Origin: Panacagrimonas sp046594215
GTDB taxonomy: Bacteria > Pseudomonadota > Gammaproteobacteria > Nevskiales > Nevskiaceae
Length of the DNA stretch: 64,000 nt
Assembly (NCBI GenBank): GCA_046594215.1
Contig: JBKJPX010000042.1
Location: 1-64,000, forward strand
Direction: 5' to 3'
The position numbers were made by a program, and so were the translations under genes. Positions 8,459 to 18,610 of this stretch are shown here, piece after piece; the stretch's first letter is position 1; each line of letters starts with the position of its first letter. The notes below the pieces were generated by a model. It saw only the letters and a list, made by a program, of their open reading frames with translations. It searched no databases and was not told the DNA's origin.

Positions 8459-8917
8459 ATGACCCCTCCCACCCGCGTGAGCTGCGTGCAGTGCGCCGCC
8501 GTCAACCGCGTGCCCCAGGCTCGATTGGGCGACAAGCCGGTTTGTGGCCGCTGCAAGACGCCGCTTTTCGGCGCCGCACCCATCGAACTGGATCAGGCCG
8601 GATTTGCCCGGTTTCTCGCCGACAACGATCTGCCGGTGCTGGTCGATTTCTGGGCGCCCTGGTGCGGGCCCTGCCTCCAGATGGCGCCGACCTTTCACGC
8701 GGCCGCCGCGCAACTCGAACCTCGCATTCGGCTGGTGAAGATCAACACGGAGCAGAATCAGCAGCTCGCCGCGCAGCTCAACATCCGGAGCATTCCTACG
8801 ATCGCGGTGTTCCTGAACGGCCGGGAAGTCAGCCGGCAAGCCGGCGCATTGCCGGGGCCGCAGCTGATGCAGTTCGCGGCGCAGGCGATCACCCAGGCGG
8901 CAAGCCGCTACGCGTGA
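8459..8917 (+). CDS. trxC: thioredoxin 2 (zinc-ribbon thioredoxin)
   Basis: A 152-residue cytoplasmic thiol-disulfide reductase reduced by thioredoxin reductase, typically part of the oxidative-stress response. Seen: an N-terminal zinc ribbon with C9-x2-C12 and C29-x2-C32, which distinguishes TrxC from TrxA. A classical thioredoxin domain follows, with active site WCGPC at about 68-72 and the cis-Pro loop IRSIPT near 111-116. The length matches E. coli TrxC (about 139) with a short C-terminal extension. It stands alone, divergent from the hemerythrin gene and convergent with the acyl-CoA synthetase gene. Confidence 0.95.
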   Translation: MTPPTRVSCVQCAAVNRVPQARLGDKPVCGRCKTPLFGAAPIELDQAGFARFLADNDLPVLVDFWAPWCGPCLQMAPTFHAAAAQLEPRIRLVKINTEQNQQLAAQLNIRSIPTIAVFLNGREVSRQAGALPGPQLMQFAAQAITQAASRYA

Positions 8918-8982
8918 ACCGGCGGACCGCGTCGCGCCCTATGGCCGTTTCCTCGAAGCAATTCCGGTTGCGCCGTCACAGG

Positions 8983-10635
8983 TCACGTGCGATGCGCGCG
9001 GCGCTGTATCTCCATCTCCCGAAGGTCACGTCGCCGGATCTTGCCGGTGACCGTCATCGGCATCTCTTCGACGTACTCGATCTCGCGGGGGTATTCATGG
9101 GCCGCCAGCACGGACCGGACGTGCGCCTGGATGCGGGCCGTCAAGTCCTCGGAAGGAAGGAGACCGGGCATGACCTTGATGAATGCCTTGATCGACTCAC
9201 CCACCCTCGGATCCGGAACACCAATGACCGCGCATGACGACACGCCTGATACGGAGATGATGGCCGCTTCGATCTCGCCCGGGCCGACCCGGTAGCCCGA
9301 CGTCTTGATGACGTCGTCGATACGTCCCTTGAAGAACACGTAGCCCTGGTCGTCCTCCCATCCCGTGTCGCCCGTCAGATACCACTCCCCGGCGAAGCGC
9401 TGGGCGAAAGCGACGGGGTCGTTGAAATACCCCGCCATCAGCACCGGATCGGTCCTGCGCAGTGCAATGTTTCCGGTCGTGCCGGCAGGAAGAAGATCCC
9501 CCTCGTCACTCACGATCCTGACATCGTGTCCCGGGAACGCCTTGCCGATCGAATCGGCGGGAGCGTCTTCCAGGCCGCGGCAGGTCCCGACCAGATAATT
9601 GGCCTCGGTCTGGCCATACCCGATGTTGAGTTCGCTTCCCAGCTCCTCCTGCGTCCACCGGCGCAGCTCGGGGCTGACAGATTCTCCACCCGAGAAGATG
9701 CATCGCAAGCGAAGATCGGGGAATCGCCCCTTCACGTTGGGAAGCTCACGCAGTCGCTTCAGCGCAGTCGGCGCATACAGTCCGCACGTCGCGCCGTGCC
9801 TTTCGACCATTCTCAGGGTACGTTCCGGGTCGAAACGTGCGTTGCTGGCGAGCACCGGCATCCCGAAGGGCCAGAGCGCCAGCAAGCCATCGGCCAGCCC
9901 TCCAATCCATGCCCAGTCCGCCGAGCTGAAGTAGAGATCGTCGGGCCGGTAGATATTGAGTACGTAGTCGCCACCGTTGTGTCCGATCAGTGCGCGGGCA
10001 TGATGGACGACGGCCTTGGGCTCCCCCGTGGTGCCGGAAGTGAACATGAGCAGAAACGGATCATCCGGAGTGGTGGGACCGTCGGGAGTGAATGACGACG
10101 AAGCGCGGGCCAAGAGCCCGTCGAACGAATCGCGCGGATTCTCGCCGTCGACAATGACGAATGCCGCGAGGTCCGGGAGGCCGCGCAGCGCGTCCGCGAA
10201 TCGTTCGGCGACCTCGGCCTCCGCCACGAAGACCTTGGCTCGAACATGCGCCAGGCGAAATCTGACGGCTTCCGGCGCGAAGAGCTTGGAAATGGGCAGC
10301 GACATCGCACCGAGCCGGTACGCGGCGAAGTGCGCGATGGCGGTCTCGGGTCGTTGCGGAAGATAGATGGCGACGACGTCGCCGCGACCTACACCCAGGG
10401 CCCGCAACGCGTTGGCAAACCGGTTCACCGCCTCGAGCATGCGCCCCCAGCTCCAGCGCTGAACGCGCCCTCGATCATCTTCGAAGATCAGGCAGACATC
10501 GTCGGCACGATGCTGGTGGCGCAGCAGGCAGTCCGCCACGACACTGTAATCGTCCGGAATCGACCAGCGATGCCGAGCGCGAGCGTCGTTCAGGTCGATG
10601 GCATCCCGTACGCTCTGGTCGCGTAGTCCGATCAC
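8983..10635 (-). CDS. AMP-forming acyl-CoA synthetase (acetyl-CoA synthetase-like)
   Basis: A 550-residue adenylate-forming enzyme that activates a carboxylic acid with ATP and CoA. Seen: P-loop TSGTTGEPK (about 199-207), the A5-type segment IGYGQTEAN, the hinge region YLTGDTGWEDDQGYVFFKGRIDDVIKTSGYRVGP read in pieces, and the C-terminal catalytic lysine in TVTGKIRRRDLRE (about 534). It is shorter than Acs (about 650) and closer to the medium-chain or MACS-like acyl-CoA synthetases; the substrate cannot be told. It lies 63 bp downstream of the isocitrate dehydrogenase gene on the same strand. Codon use looks like its neighbours. Confidence 0.88.
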   Translation of the reverse strand: MIGLRDQSVRDAIDLNDARARHRWSIPDDYSVVADCLLRHQHRADDVCLIFEDDRGRVQRWSWGRMLEAVNRFANALRALGVGRGDVVAIYLPQRPETAIAHFAAYRLGAMSLPISKLFAPEAVRFRLAHVRAKVFVAEAEVAERFADALRGLPDLAAFVIVDGENPRDSFDGLLARASSSFTPDGPTTPDDPFLLMFTSGTTGEPKAVVHHARALIGHNGGDYVLNIYRPDDLYFSSADWAWIGGLADGLLALWPFGMPVLASNARFDPERTLRMVERHGATCGLYAPTALKRLRELPNVKGRFPDLRLRCIFSGGESVSPELRRWTQEELGSELNIGYGQTEANYLVGTCRGLEDAPADSIGKAFPGHDVRIVSDEGDLLPAGTTGNIALRRTDPVLMAGYFNDPVAFAQRFAGEWYLTGDTGWEDDQGYVFFKGRIDDVIKTSGYRVGPGEIEAAIISVSGVSSCAVIGVPDPRVGESIKAFIKVMPGLLPSEDLTARIQAHVRSVLAAHEYPREIEYVEEMPMTVTGKIRRRDLREMEIQRRAHRT

Positions 10636-10698
10636 GCAGCTACCTCACTGGGACACGAAGTCCCTCTCGTGGCGGTCGCGCCGCGCCCGCGGAGAGCC

Positions 10699-12936
<2,238 letters not shown>

Positions 12937-13523
12937 GTCCGGTCTCGTGACGTCTTTTTATGGAAGCGGAAGTCCGCGGGCGGCCTACGGGCTTGCCAGC
13001 GGTCGCGTGTGTACTTTGCCTGAGCACGCGTACTTTGGGTGCGCAGCTCGTATCGTGAAGAAGCATCGGCCCCGCGTGCTACCGCGTGCGGGACCGACGC
13101 TGGGGGCACGTCGTCGTTGTCCGTGCCTGCGGTGAGCGGTATGCCCTGGGAACGTGCACCCATGGGCCGAACTCTAGGCGCGAATGGGGCCTGCGGGATA
13201 TCGGGGCGTGCCAGTAGCTTGGCCTGGAGCGCAAAGCCGTGGCGGGTCGCCAAGGTTCCTCGGGACGGGACTTGCCGGCGTCACTGAACGAGGACGAGGT
13301 CGGCCAACTGAGGGGACGCAAAGCAGGCGATCCCCGCGCAGTGCCAGGAAGGCAACGATCCATCACCATGATCGGCAGTCAAGAAGCCCTCCCTAAGCCC
13401 GCCTGGCGCGGACCAGGCCGCGCAAGCTCGCGATGGCCCAGCAAACGGTCCAGCGAGTCATGAAATCTCTTCGTTGATGGAATCGGTCGCGGTTGCCGGG
13501 CGGCAAGAGCGCCCAGGCGCCGT
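12937..13523. other. intergenic region upstream of isocitrate dehydrogenase
   Basis: This 587-bp interval lies between the start of the isocitrate dehydrogenase gene and the end of the ECF sigma gene. I see no supported gene. Two ACGCAAAGC/GCGCAAAGC-like strings recall part of the c-di-GMP-I riboswitch core, but no complete fold is present. Promoter and leader for the dehydrogenase are expected near 12940-13050. Confidence 0.5.
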
Positions 13524-14087
13524 TCAGCGTTCGGCTTTGCGGTCGCACCGAAAAACCGCGTCCTCGCTCCTATAGAAAGTGCAGCGCTTGGCAAGCGCAT
13601 CCTTGAGCCGCAGCCGCGCGCGGTGGATCCGGATCTTGGCGGTGACCAAGGAGCACTCGCAGATTTCTCTTACCTGCTCGGCGCTCAGTCCTTCAAGGTC
13701 GTGAAGGATCAGCGCCGTGCGGTAGCTGTCCGGCAGGCTGTCGATGGTCTTGCGGATGCAGTCGTCCATTTCGTCGATCACCAGGCGCTCGTCGACGCTG
13801 AGGCTTGGGTCGGCCACCGCCTCGGCCTCGTCCAAATCGAGAACCTGCGCCCGTCGATCAGGATGACGCAGGTAATCCGCCGCGACGCGACTCGCAATCG
13901 AGAATGCCCAGGTCTTGATCGAGGACCGTCCTTCGAATGAAGCGAAGCCCTTGTCCATGCGGATCAGGGTTTCCTGGAGCAGGTCCTCCGCCACGGTCCG
14001 GTCGCCGACGTAACGCACCAGGTAATCGAGCACCGCCCGCGACACCTCGCGCGCAGCGGCATCGAACGGGATCGTGGATTCGGCCAT
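13524..14087 (-). CDS. ECF-type RNA polymerase sigma factor
   Basis: A 187-residue sigma-70 family factor with region 2 (YVGDRTVAEDLLQETLIRM, then KTWAFSIASRVAADYLR) and region 4 (DSLPDSYRTALILHDLEGLSAEQVREICECSLVTAKIRIHRAR read in pieces). It recruits RNA polymerase to stress promoters. The C-terminus carries two cysteines, C169 and C181 (CTFYRSEDAVFRC), a pattern I associate with sigma factors coupled to AhpD-like genes. The start at 14087 is chosen because an upstream in-frame ATG at 14150 would overlap the preceding gene by about 50 bp. It lies 14 bp after the AhpD-like gene. No anti-sigma gene is adjacent. Confidence 0.88.
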   Translation of the reverse strand: MAESTIPFDAAAREVSRAVLDYLVRYVGDRTVAEDLLQETLIRMDKGFASFEGRSSIKTWAFSIASRVAADYLRHPDRRAQVLDLDEAEAVADPSLSVDERLVIDEMDDCIRKTIDSLPDSYRTALILHDLEGLSAEQVREICECSLVTAKIRIHRARLRLKDALAKRCTFYRSEDAVFRCDRKAER

Positions 14088-14101
14088 CGGACCGGGTCGG
14101 A

Positions 14102-14425
14102 TCAGCAGCAACCGCCGGAGGAGGATTTCGTCGCAGGACCGCTTCCGCATCCGGACGAGGTCGCCGGTGTGGAAGTGCCGCAGGCCGCAGCCGGCGCCGA
14201 ATCCGCCGCCGGGATCCCGGCCAGCTCCGTGGCGCGCGCCAGGACGCGACGCGCCGGCACCTGCCGGATGGTGTCCGCAAGGCTCAGGGCGGCGCGGATC
14301 TCATCGTCGCCCAGGCCGGCGCTGCGGGCCAGCGGAAGGTGGTGCTCGACACACGGGATGCAGTTGCTGCCCAGGGCAGCACCGAGACCGACGAGGGCGC
14401 GGTCACGGGCAGAGAGTTCGGTCAT
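14102..14425 (-). CDS. carboxymuconolactone decarboxylase / AhpD-like protein
   Basis: A 107-residue AhpD-fold protein. Seen: the redox motif CIPCVEHH (about 22-29), meaning CxxC followed by the catalytic-type His, and the following helix ARSAGLGDDEI typical of the family. In AhpD this site reduces peroxidase partners. The last 25 residues are Ser/Gly/Cys-rich and not family-like. AGGAG precedes the ATG. It sits immediately upstream of the ECF sigma gene, so the two probably form an operon sensing or answering thiol or peroxide stress. The arsenic genes next door fit that setting, but a direct link is not shown. Confidence 0.82.
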   Translation of the reverse strand: MTELSARDRALVGLGAALGSNCIPCVEHHLPLARSAGLGDDEIRAALSLADTIRQVPARRVLARATELAGIPAADSAPAAACGTSTPATSSGCGSGPATKSSSGGCC

Positions 14426-14621
14426 GGGGGGGCTCCTGTTGAGTGGGTTTTGCTGTCTCCCCGGCTTAGACGCGAAACAGCGCGCAAGGGATACAGGACA
14501 TTTTCCACGATGTCGCGGTCAGTCCATATCCAGTGCGATGCCGATGGCGAATGCCGAGTTGGAGTTGGCCGTCGCGTGGCCGTGTTCTGGACTCATCGCT
14601 GCTTCGGCCTTCAATTTGCCG

Positions 14622-16397
14622 TCAGACTTTCGACTCGGCACTGATCGATGCGCGATGCAGCAGCTCTCGCAGTTGCTTCACGCCGGTCGGTGATCGGCTG
14701 AGCCACGGTGCGCCGTACACCCGCACTGCCAGGCCGCGACGCACACGCTCGACCTGCTTGCGTTCGCCGGCGATCCGCTCGCGCAGCAGCGGATCGAGCG
14801 TTCGCGAGGCCGCCATGCTGCGATTGATGACCCAGGCGTAGGGCTCGATCCTTGCGCGGCGCAGGTCGTCCTGCAGGGCAGCGGCCTCCGATACGGGCGT
14901 GGTCTCCGGCAGCGTGACGATGATGATGCGCGTCCATTCGGGGTCCTGCAGATGCATCAGCGGGGTGACGAAATGCGTGCCCGTGTTCGTCATGTCGCGT
15001 TCGATCTGGCGGTGATAGGCACCGGCCGCATCGAGCAGCAACAGGGTGTGGCCGGTGGGTGCCGTGTCCAGGATCACGTAGCCCTTTCGCGCCTCGCTGA
15101 CCATGCGAGAGAAGGCGTGGAACACCGCGACCTCCTCGGTGCAGGGCGAGCGCAGGTCTTCACGAAGGAGGTCGCGCGCCGCCGGCTCCAGGTTGCGGCC
15201 CTTGTTCGCCATGATTTTCTCGACATAGCGCGCAGTCTCGGCCTTGGGATCGATGCGGTCGACCAACAGGTTGTGGACTGTCTCCACCAGCGTCGATGCC
15301 AGGTGCGCGGCCGGGTCGGTAGTCGACAGGTGTACGGGATGACCCCGTTCGACCAGTCCCAGCGCCAGCGCAGCGGCGATGCTGGTCTTGCCGACGCCAC
15401 CCTTGCCCATGACCATGATCAGGCCCCGGCCGGATTGCGCCAACGACTCGACCAGCTGGTCCAGCGATTCGGCGGGGGGTACAGGCTCGGCGATCACGTC
15501 GCCGGCATGGGCCGGGAGCACGGTGGGCGGCATCAATATCGCGCGCAGCGCGGGCAGTCCCACCATATCGAACGCGCGCAGAGGGAACTCGTCGCGCGAC
15601 AAGGTGCCGATGCGTTCCGGCATCGCCGCCAGCGCGGCCTGTCCCTGAGCTTCGTAAGCGACCGCAACCGGATCATCGCGACGGCTCGCATGAAATACCG
15701 CGTTGATCGCCAGGTGCTGGTTGGCGATGCCCAGGGCCCTGAGATCGTCGGAGGTGCGCGCGGCCTCGTTGAGCGCCGGCGCATCGGCCCGCGTCACCAG
15801 CACGATGCGCGTGAGCTTCGGATCGGACAGCGCCGCCAGTGCCTTGCGGAAGCGCGACTCCTGCATCTTCAGACCGGAGTGCGGTCCCAGGCAGGACGCG
15901 CCGCGATCATTGCCTTGGAGAAACCCGGTCCAGGCCTTGGGCAGACTCAGCAGGCGCAGCGTGTGCCCGGTCGGTGCCGTGTCGAAGACGATGTGGTCCA
16001 TCGTTGGGGCCGCGTCGCTGAGCAGCCCGGCGAACTCGTCGAAGGACGCGATCTCGGTCGTGCAGGAGCCACTGAGTTCTTCGCGCACCGAGGCGCGCTC
16101 GGTTTCCGTGGACCCTGGCATCTGCTGGATCACGCGATCCCGGTAGGCGTTCGCAGCCGCCTCGGGATCAATGTTCATGGCCGACAGCCGTGGCACGCCG
16201 GGCACAGTGGAGGGCGAATTGCCAAGTTTCACGCTCAGCATCTCGTCGAGATTCGAGGCCGGGTCGGTGCTGACGATCAGCACGCGCTTGCCCGCGTCGG
16301 CCAGCGTGATCGCGGTGGCGCAGGCCAGGGTGGTCTTGCCGACGCCCCCTTTGCCGGTGAAGAACAGGAAGCGCGGCGGATCGTTCAACAGGTCCAC
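14622..16397 (-). CDS. arsA: arsenite-stimulated ATPase ArsA (two-domain)
   Basis: A 591-residue pump ATPase that energises an arsenite efflux permease. Seen: two homologous halves, each with a deviant Walker A (GKGGVGKTTLA at about 15-25; GKGGVGKTSIA at about 331-341) and a signal-transduction DTAPTGHTL motif. Cysteines sit in matching positions of each half (SCTTEIASFDEF; PCTEEVAVFHAF), suitable for As(III) binding. The length matches E. coli ArsA (583). The start is GTG at 16397 with AAGGA upstream. No arsB or arsD is nearby; the only permease is Acr3, encoded about 3 kb away in a separate transcription unit. Confidence 0.95.
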   Translation of the reverse strand: MDLLNDPPRFLFFTGKGGVGKTTLACATAITLADAGKRVLIVSTDPASNLDEMLSVKLGNSPSTVPGVPRLSAMNIDPEAAANAYRDRVIQQMPGSTETERASVREELSGSCTTEIASFDEFAGLLSDAAPTMDHIVFDTAPTGHTLRLLSLPKAWTGFLQGNDRGASCLGPHSGLKMQESRFRKALAALSDPKLTRIVLVTRADAPALNEAARTSDDLRALGIANQHLAINAVFHASRRDDPVAVAYEAQGQAALAAMPERIGTLSRDEFPLRAFDMVGLPALRAILMPPTVLPAHAGDVIAEPVPPAESLDQLVESLAQSGRGLIMVMGKGGVGKTSIAAALALGLVERGHPVHLSTTDPAAHLASTLVETVHNLLVDRIDPKAETARYVEKIMANKGRNLEPAARDLLREDLRSPCTEEVAVFHAFSRMVSEARKGYVILDTAPTGHTLLLLDAAGAYHRQIERDMTNTGTHFVTPLMHLQDPEWTRIIIVTLPETTPVSEAAALQDDLRRARIEPYAWVINRSMAASRTLDPLLRERIAGERKQVERVRRGLAVRVYGAPWLSRSPTGVKQLRELLHRASISAESKV

Positions 16398-16648
16398 GGA
16401 GTGAGTCCTTGATTCAAAGCCGATTTGAGCGGCTGTTCGCCGGGTGCCTTCGGCGGCACTCCCGACGCTAAGGCGACCATAAGGAGCGTTCGAGCCCAGG
16501 TCTGTGCGCTACGCGACGCCCCGGCAGCCATCGTGGGATGGCGTACAGACCCCACCCGCAGGGTGAGCACATCGTGCGGCCTGTCCTTCGGTCTACATGC
16601 GCTTGCCGAAGCATGCTGCGTCCAAGCCGTCGTTGAATCGGAGTCCGC

Positions 16649-17011
16649 ATGTCTACTTCCACTGTTCGCTACGGCGATCTCACCCAGTTCGTTTCTGCTC
16701 AGCTCGCCACGCTTCGCGCCAACACGCCAGAGGTCTTGAAAAGCTTCAACGATCTCGGGCGCGCCGCCACGGCCGACGGCGTCCTCGAGAAAAAGACCAA
16801 GGAACTGATCGCGCTGGCCCTGAGCGTGGCTGCGCGCTGCGATCCCTGCATCGCCTTCCACATGAAGTCCCTGGTCGCGCTGGGCGTCACGCGCAAGGAG
16901 ATCGACGAAACGCTGGGCGTCTCGACCTACATGGGCGGCGGTCCTTCGCTGATGTATGCGGCCAACGCCATCGCGGCATTCGAAGAGTTCTCGCAGCGCC
17001 AGCCTGCATAG
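16649..17011 (+). CDS. AhpD-like alkylhydroperoxidase-domain protein
   Basis: A 120-residue carboxymuconolactone-decarboxylase family protein. Seen: the CDPCIAFH motif (about 65-72; CxxC then His), the preceding helix KTKELIALALSVAA, and the following LVALGVTRKEIDETLGVSTYMGGGPSLMYA in short family-like blocks. The length and motif fit a stand-alone AhpD-like thiol reductase. GGAG lies upstream of the ATG. It is divergently transcribed from arsA across about 250 bp and is the second protein of this type in 2.5 kb. That suggests a thiol-redox component of the arsenic response; this is inference from context. Confidence 0.85.
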   Translation: MSTSTVRYGDLTQFVSAQLATLRANTPEVLKSFNDLGRAATADGVLEKKTKELIALALSVAARCDPCIAFHMKSLVALGVTRKEIDETLGVSTYMGGGPSLMYAANAIAAFEEFSQRQPA

Positions 17012-17177
17012 GCCCGCGCAGCGAGCCGACGACCTGATTTTCGGCCCTAGCCCGCGTTCACAAGCGGATTGAACGATGGCCCTTGCCGAGGACGTGGATC
17101 TCGCCGGGACGCGGGTCACGCCCTAGGTGTGACACGACGTTCTGGCTCTGGCCTCCTCCGAGTGGACACCGGGGTGC

Positions 17178-17411
17178 CTACTCCCGACAGGCACGGATCA
17201 GGCCGTGCAGGCTCACAATGGCCCAGATCGCTTCCACCAGCACGAAACCCCACTGCGATCCGATCCAGGCGACCACGGTCAGCACGGCGGTGCCGACGAA
17301 GTTGCACGCCAGGTACCGGCGCTCGGTGGCCAGCCAGGCACCGCGCTGCTGCATGTAGAACGCGTACAGGACGACACAGGCGGAAACAACGGAAATGCCC
17401 TGCACGATCAT
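17178..17411 (-). CDS. small CBU_0592-like membrane protein
   Basis: A 77-residue integral membrane protein of about three helices, with a conserved-looking YLACNFVGTAVL segment and the end EAIWAIVSLHGLIRA. It resembles the CBU_0592-type family of short membrane proteins of unknown function. A strong AGGAGACC ribosome site lies before the ATG at 17411. It is the last gene after arsH (56 bp gap) and so probably part of the ars operon. No function in arsenic handling is known to me. Confidence 0.7.
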   Translation of the reverse strand: MIVQGISVVSACVVLYAFYMQQRGAWLATERRYLACNFVGTAVLTVVAWIGSQWGFVLVEAIWAIVSLHGLIRACRE

Positions 17412-17467
17412 GCTGCGGTCTCCTGTTGGCACGTCGTGTGGGTCGCGGCCGCACGCCGCACCGACAA

Positions 17468-18187
17468 TCAGATCGAGCGCTGGTTCACACGCTTCGACAA
17501 GGCCTCGGCGGATTCCTTGCGCTCGCTGTAACGGTCCACAAGGTAGGGTGACACTTCGCACGTCATCAGGGTGAACTTCACGAGTTCCTCCATCACGTCG
17601 ACGATGCGGTCGTAGTACGCGGAGGGCTTCATGCGGTCGCCGTCGAACTCGAGGAAGGCCTTGGCCACCGAGGACTGGTTGGGGATGGTGATCATGCGCA
17701 TCCAGCGACCCAACACGCGCAGCTGGTTCACCGCGTTGAAGGACTGCGAACCTCCACAGACCTGCATCACGGCCAGTGTCTTGCCCTGAGTGGGCCGCAC
17801 GGCGCCCACGCTCAGCGGAATCCAGTCGATCTGCGCCTTCATGATCCCGCTCATCGCGCCATGCCGCTCGGGCGAGGTCCACACCATGCCCTCGGACCAG
17901 GCCGCCAGATCGCGCAACTCCTGCACCTTTGGATGCGACTCGGGCGCGCCATCCGGCAGCGGCAGCCCGGCGGGATCGAACACGCGGGTTTCCGCTCCCA
18001 TCGCATCGAGCAATCGCTGTGCTTCGAAGGTGACCAGGCGGCTGAAGGAGCGTTCGCGCAGCGAGCCGTAGAGCAGCAGGATGCGCGGCGCATGGCGGGC
18101 GCGCGTCGAGGGACTCAGCGCAGAAGGGTCGGGCCGCCGGAACAGCTCGGCATCGACGTTGGGCAAGTCGCTGCCGTCAGCGGACAC
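17468..18187 (-). CDS. arsH: ArsH, NADPH-dependent FMN reductase
   Basis: A 239-residue flavoprotein of the NADPH:FMN reductase fold. ArsH proteins oxidise trivalent organoarsenicals and reduce quinones, azo dyes or metals. Seen: the FMN-binding LLYGSLRERSFSRL loop (about 37-50) and the conserved ArsH blocks TSPERHGAMSGIMKAQIDWIPL (in part), CGGSQSFNAVNQLRVLGRWMRM (in part) and PNQSSVAKAF. The GTG at 18187 is preferred because conservation begins at LPNVDAELF just after it. It overlaps the end of arsC by 11 bp. An ATG at 18220 would overlap by 44 bp. Confidence 0.93.
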   Translation of the reverse strand: MSADGSDLPNVDAELFRRPDPSALSPSTRARHAPRILLLYGSLRERSFSRLVTFEAQRLLDAMGAETRVFDPAGLPLPDGAPESHPKVQELRDLAAWSEGMVWTSPERHGAMSGIMKAQIDWIPLSVGAVRPTQGKTLAVMQVCGGSQSFNAVNQLRVLGRWMRMITIPNQSSVAKAFLEFDGDRMKPSAYYDRIVDVMEELVKFTLMTCEVSPYLVDRYSERKESAEALSKRVNQRSI

Positions 18188-18599
18188 GATGGCCGCCGGC
18201 GTCGACCACGACCTCGCCATCCTCTTTGCTGAAGGCGCCCTTCTGGGCGGCGGGAAGAATGTCGAGCACGGCCTCGGACGGCCGGCACAGGCGCGCGCCG
18301 AGATCGGTCACGACGATGGGCCGGTTGATCAGGATGGGATGTTGCAGCATGAAACCGACGAGCTGCGCGTCCGTCCACTTCGGATCGTCCAGCCCCAGCT
18401 CGGCATACGGCGTGCCCTTCTCGCGCAGGACCTCCCTGACCGGTACTGCCATGCGCGCGATCAGCGCTTCGAGCGTCGCCCGGGCCGGCGGCGTCTTCAG
18501 GTATTCGATCACCGTCGGCTCGATGCCGGCGTTGCGGATCAGCGCCAGGGTGTTGCGCGAGGTTCCGCAGGCGGGGTTGTGATAGATCGTGACACTCAT
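18177..18599 (-). CDS. arsC: arsenate reductase, glutaredoxin-dependent type
   Basis: A 140-residue ArsC of the plasmid R773/ArsC-Spx fold, reducing As(V) to As(III) with glutathione and glutaredoxin so that it can be exported. Seen: N-terminal TIYHNPACGTSRNTL with catalytic Cys at about 11, the RALIxx-like segment ALIRNAGIEPTVIEYLKTPP, and the anion-site segment LINRPIVVTDLGARLCRP containing the conserved Arg residues. The length is standard. It follows the ArsC-VOC fusion gene by 11 bp and overlaps arsH. The operon thus encodes two mechanistically different arsenate reductases. Confidence 0.94.
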   Translation of the reverse strand: MSVTIYHNPACGTSRNTLALIRNAGIEPTVIEYLKTPPARATLEALIARMAVPVREVLREKGTPYAELGLDDPKWTDAQLVGFMLQHPILINRPIVVTDLGARLCRPSEAVLDILPAAQKGAFSKEDGEVVVDAGGHRVR

Positions 18600-18610
18600 C
18601 GTGGTCGCGC

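Noticed and set aside
13226..13324. GCGCAAAGCC (about 13229) and GGACGCAAAGC (about 13314) resembling the c-di-GMP-I (GEMM) riboswitch core upstream of the monomeric IDH gene.
   Set aside because: The partner GCAAACC segment, the P2 stem and the tetraloop receptor are absent, and the strings are on the plus strand, opposite to the IDH gene.
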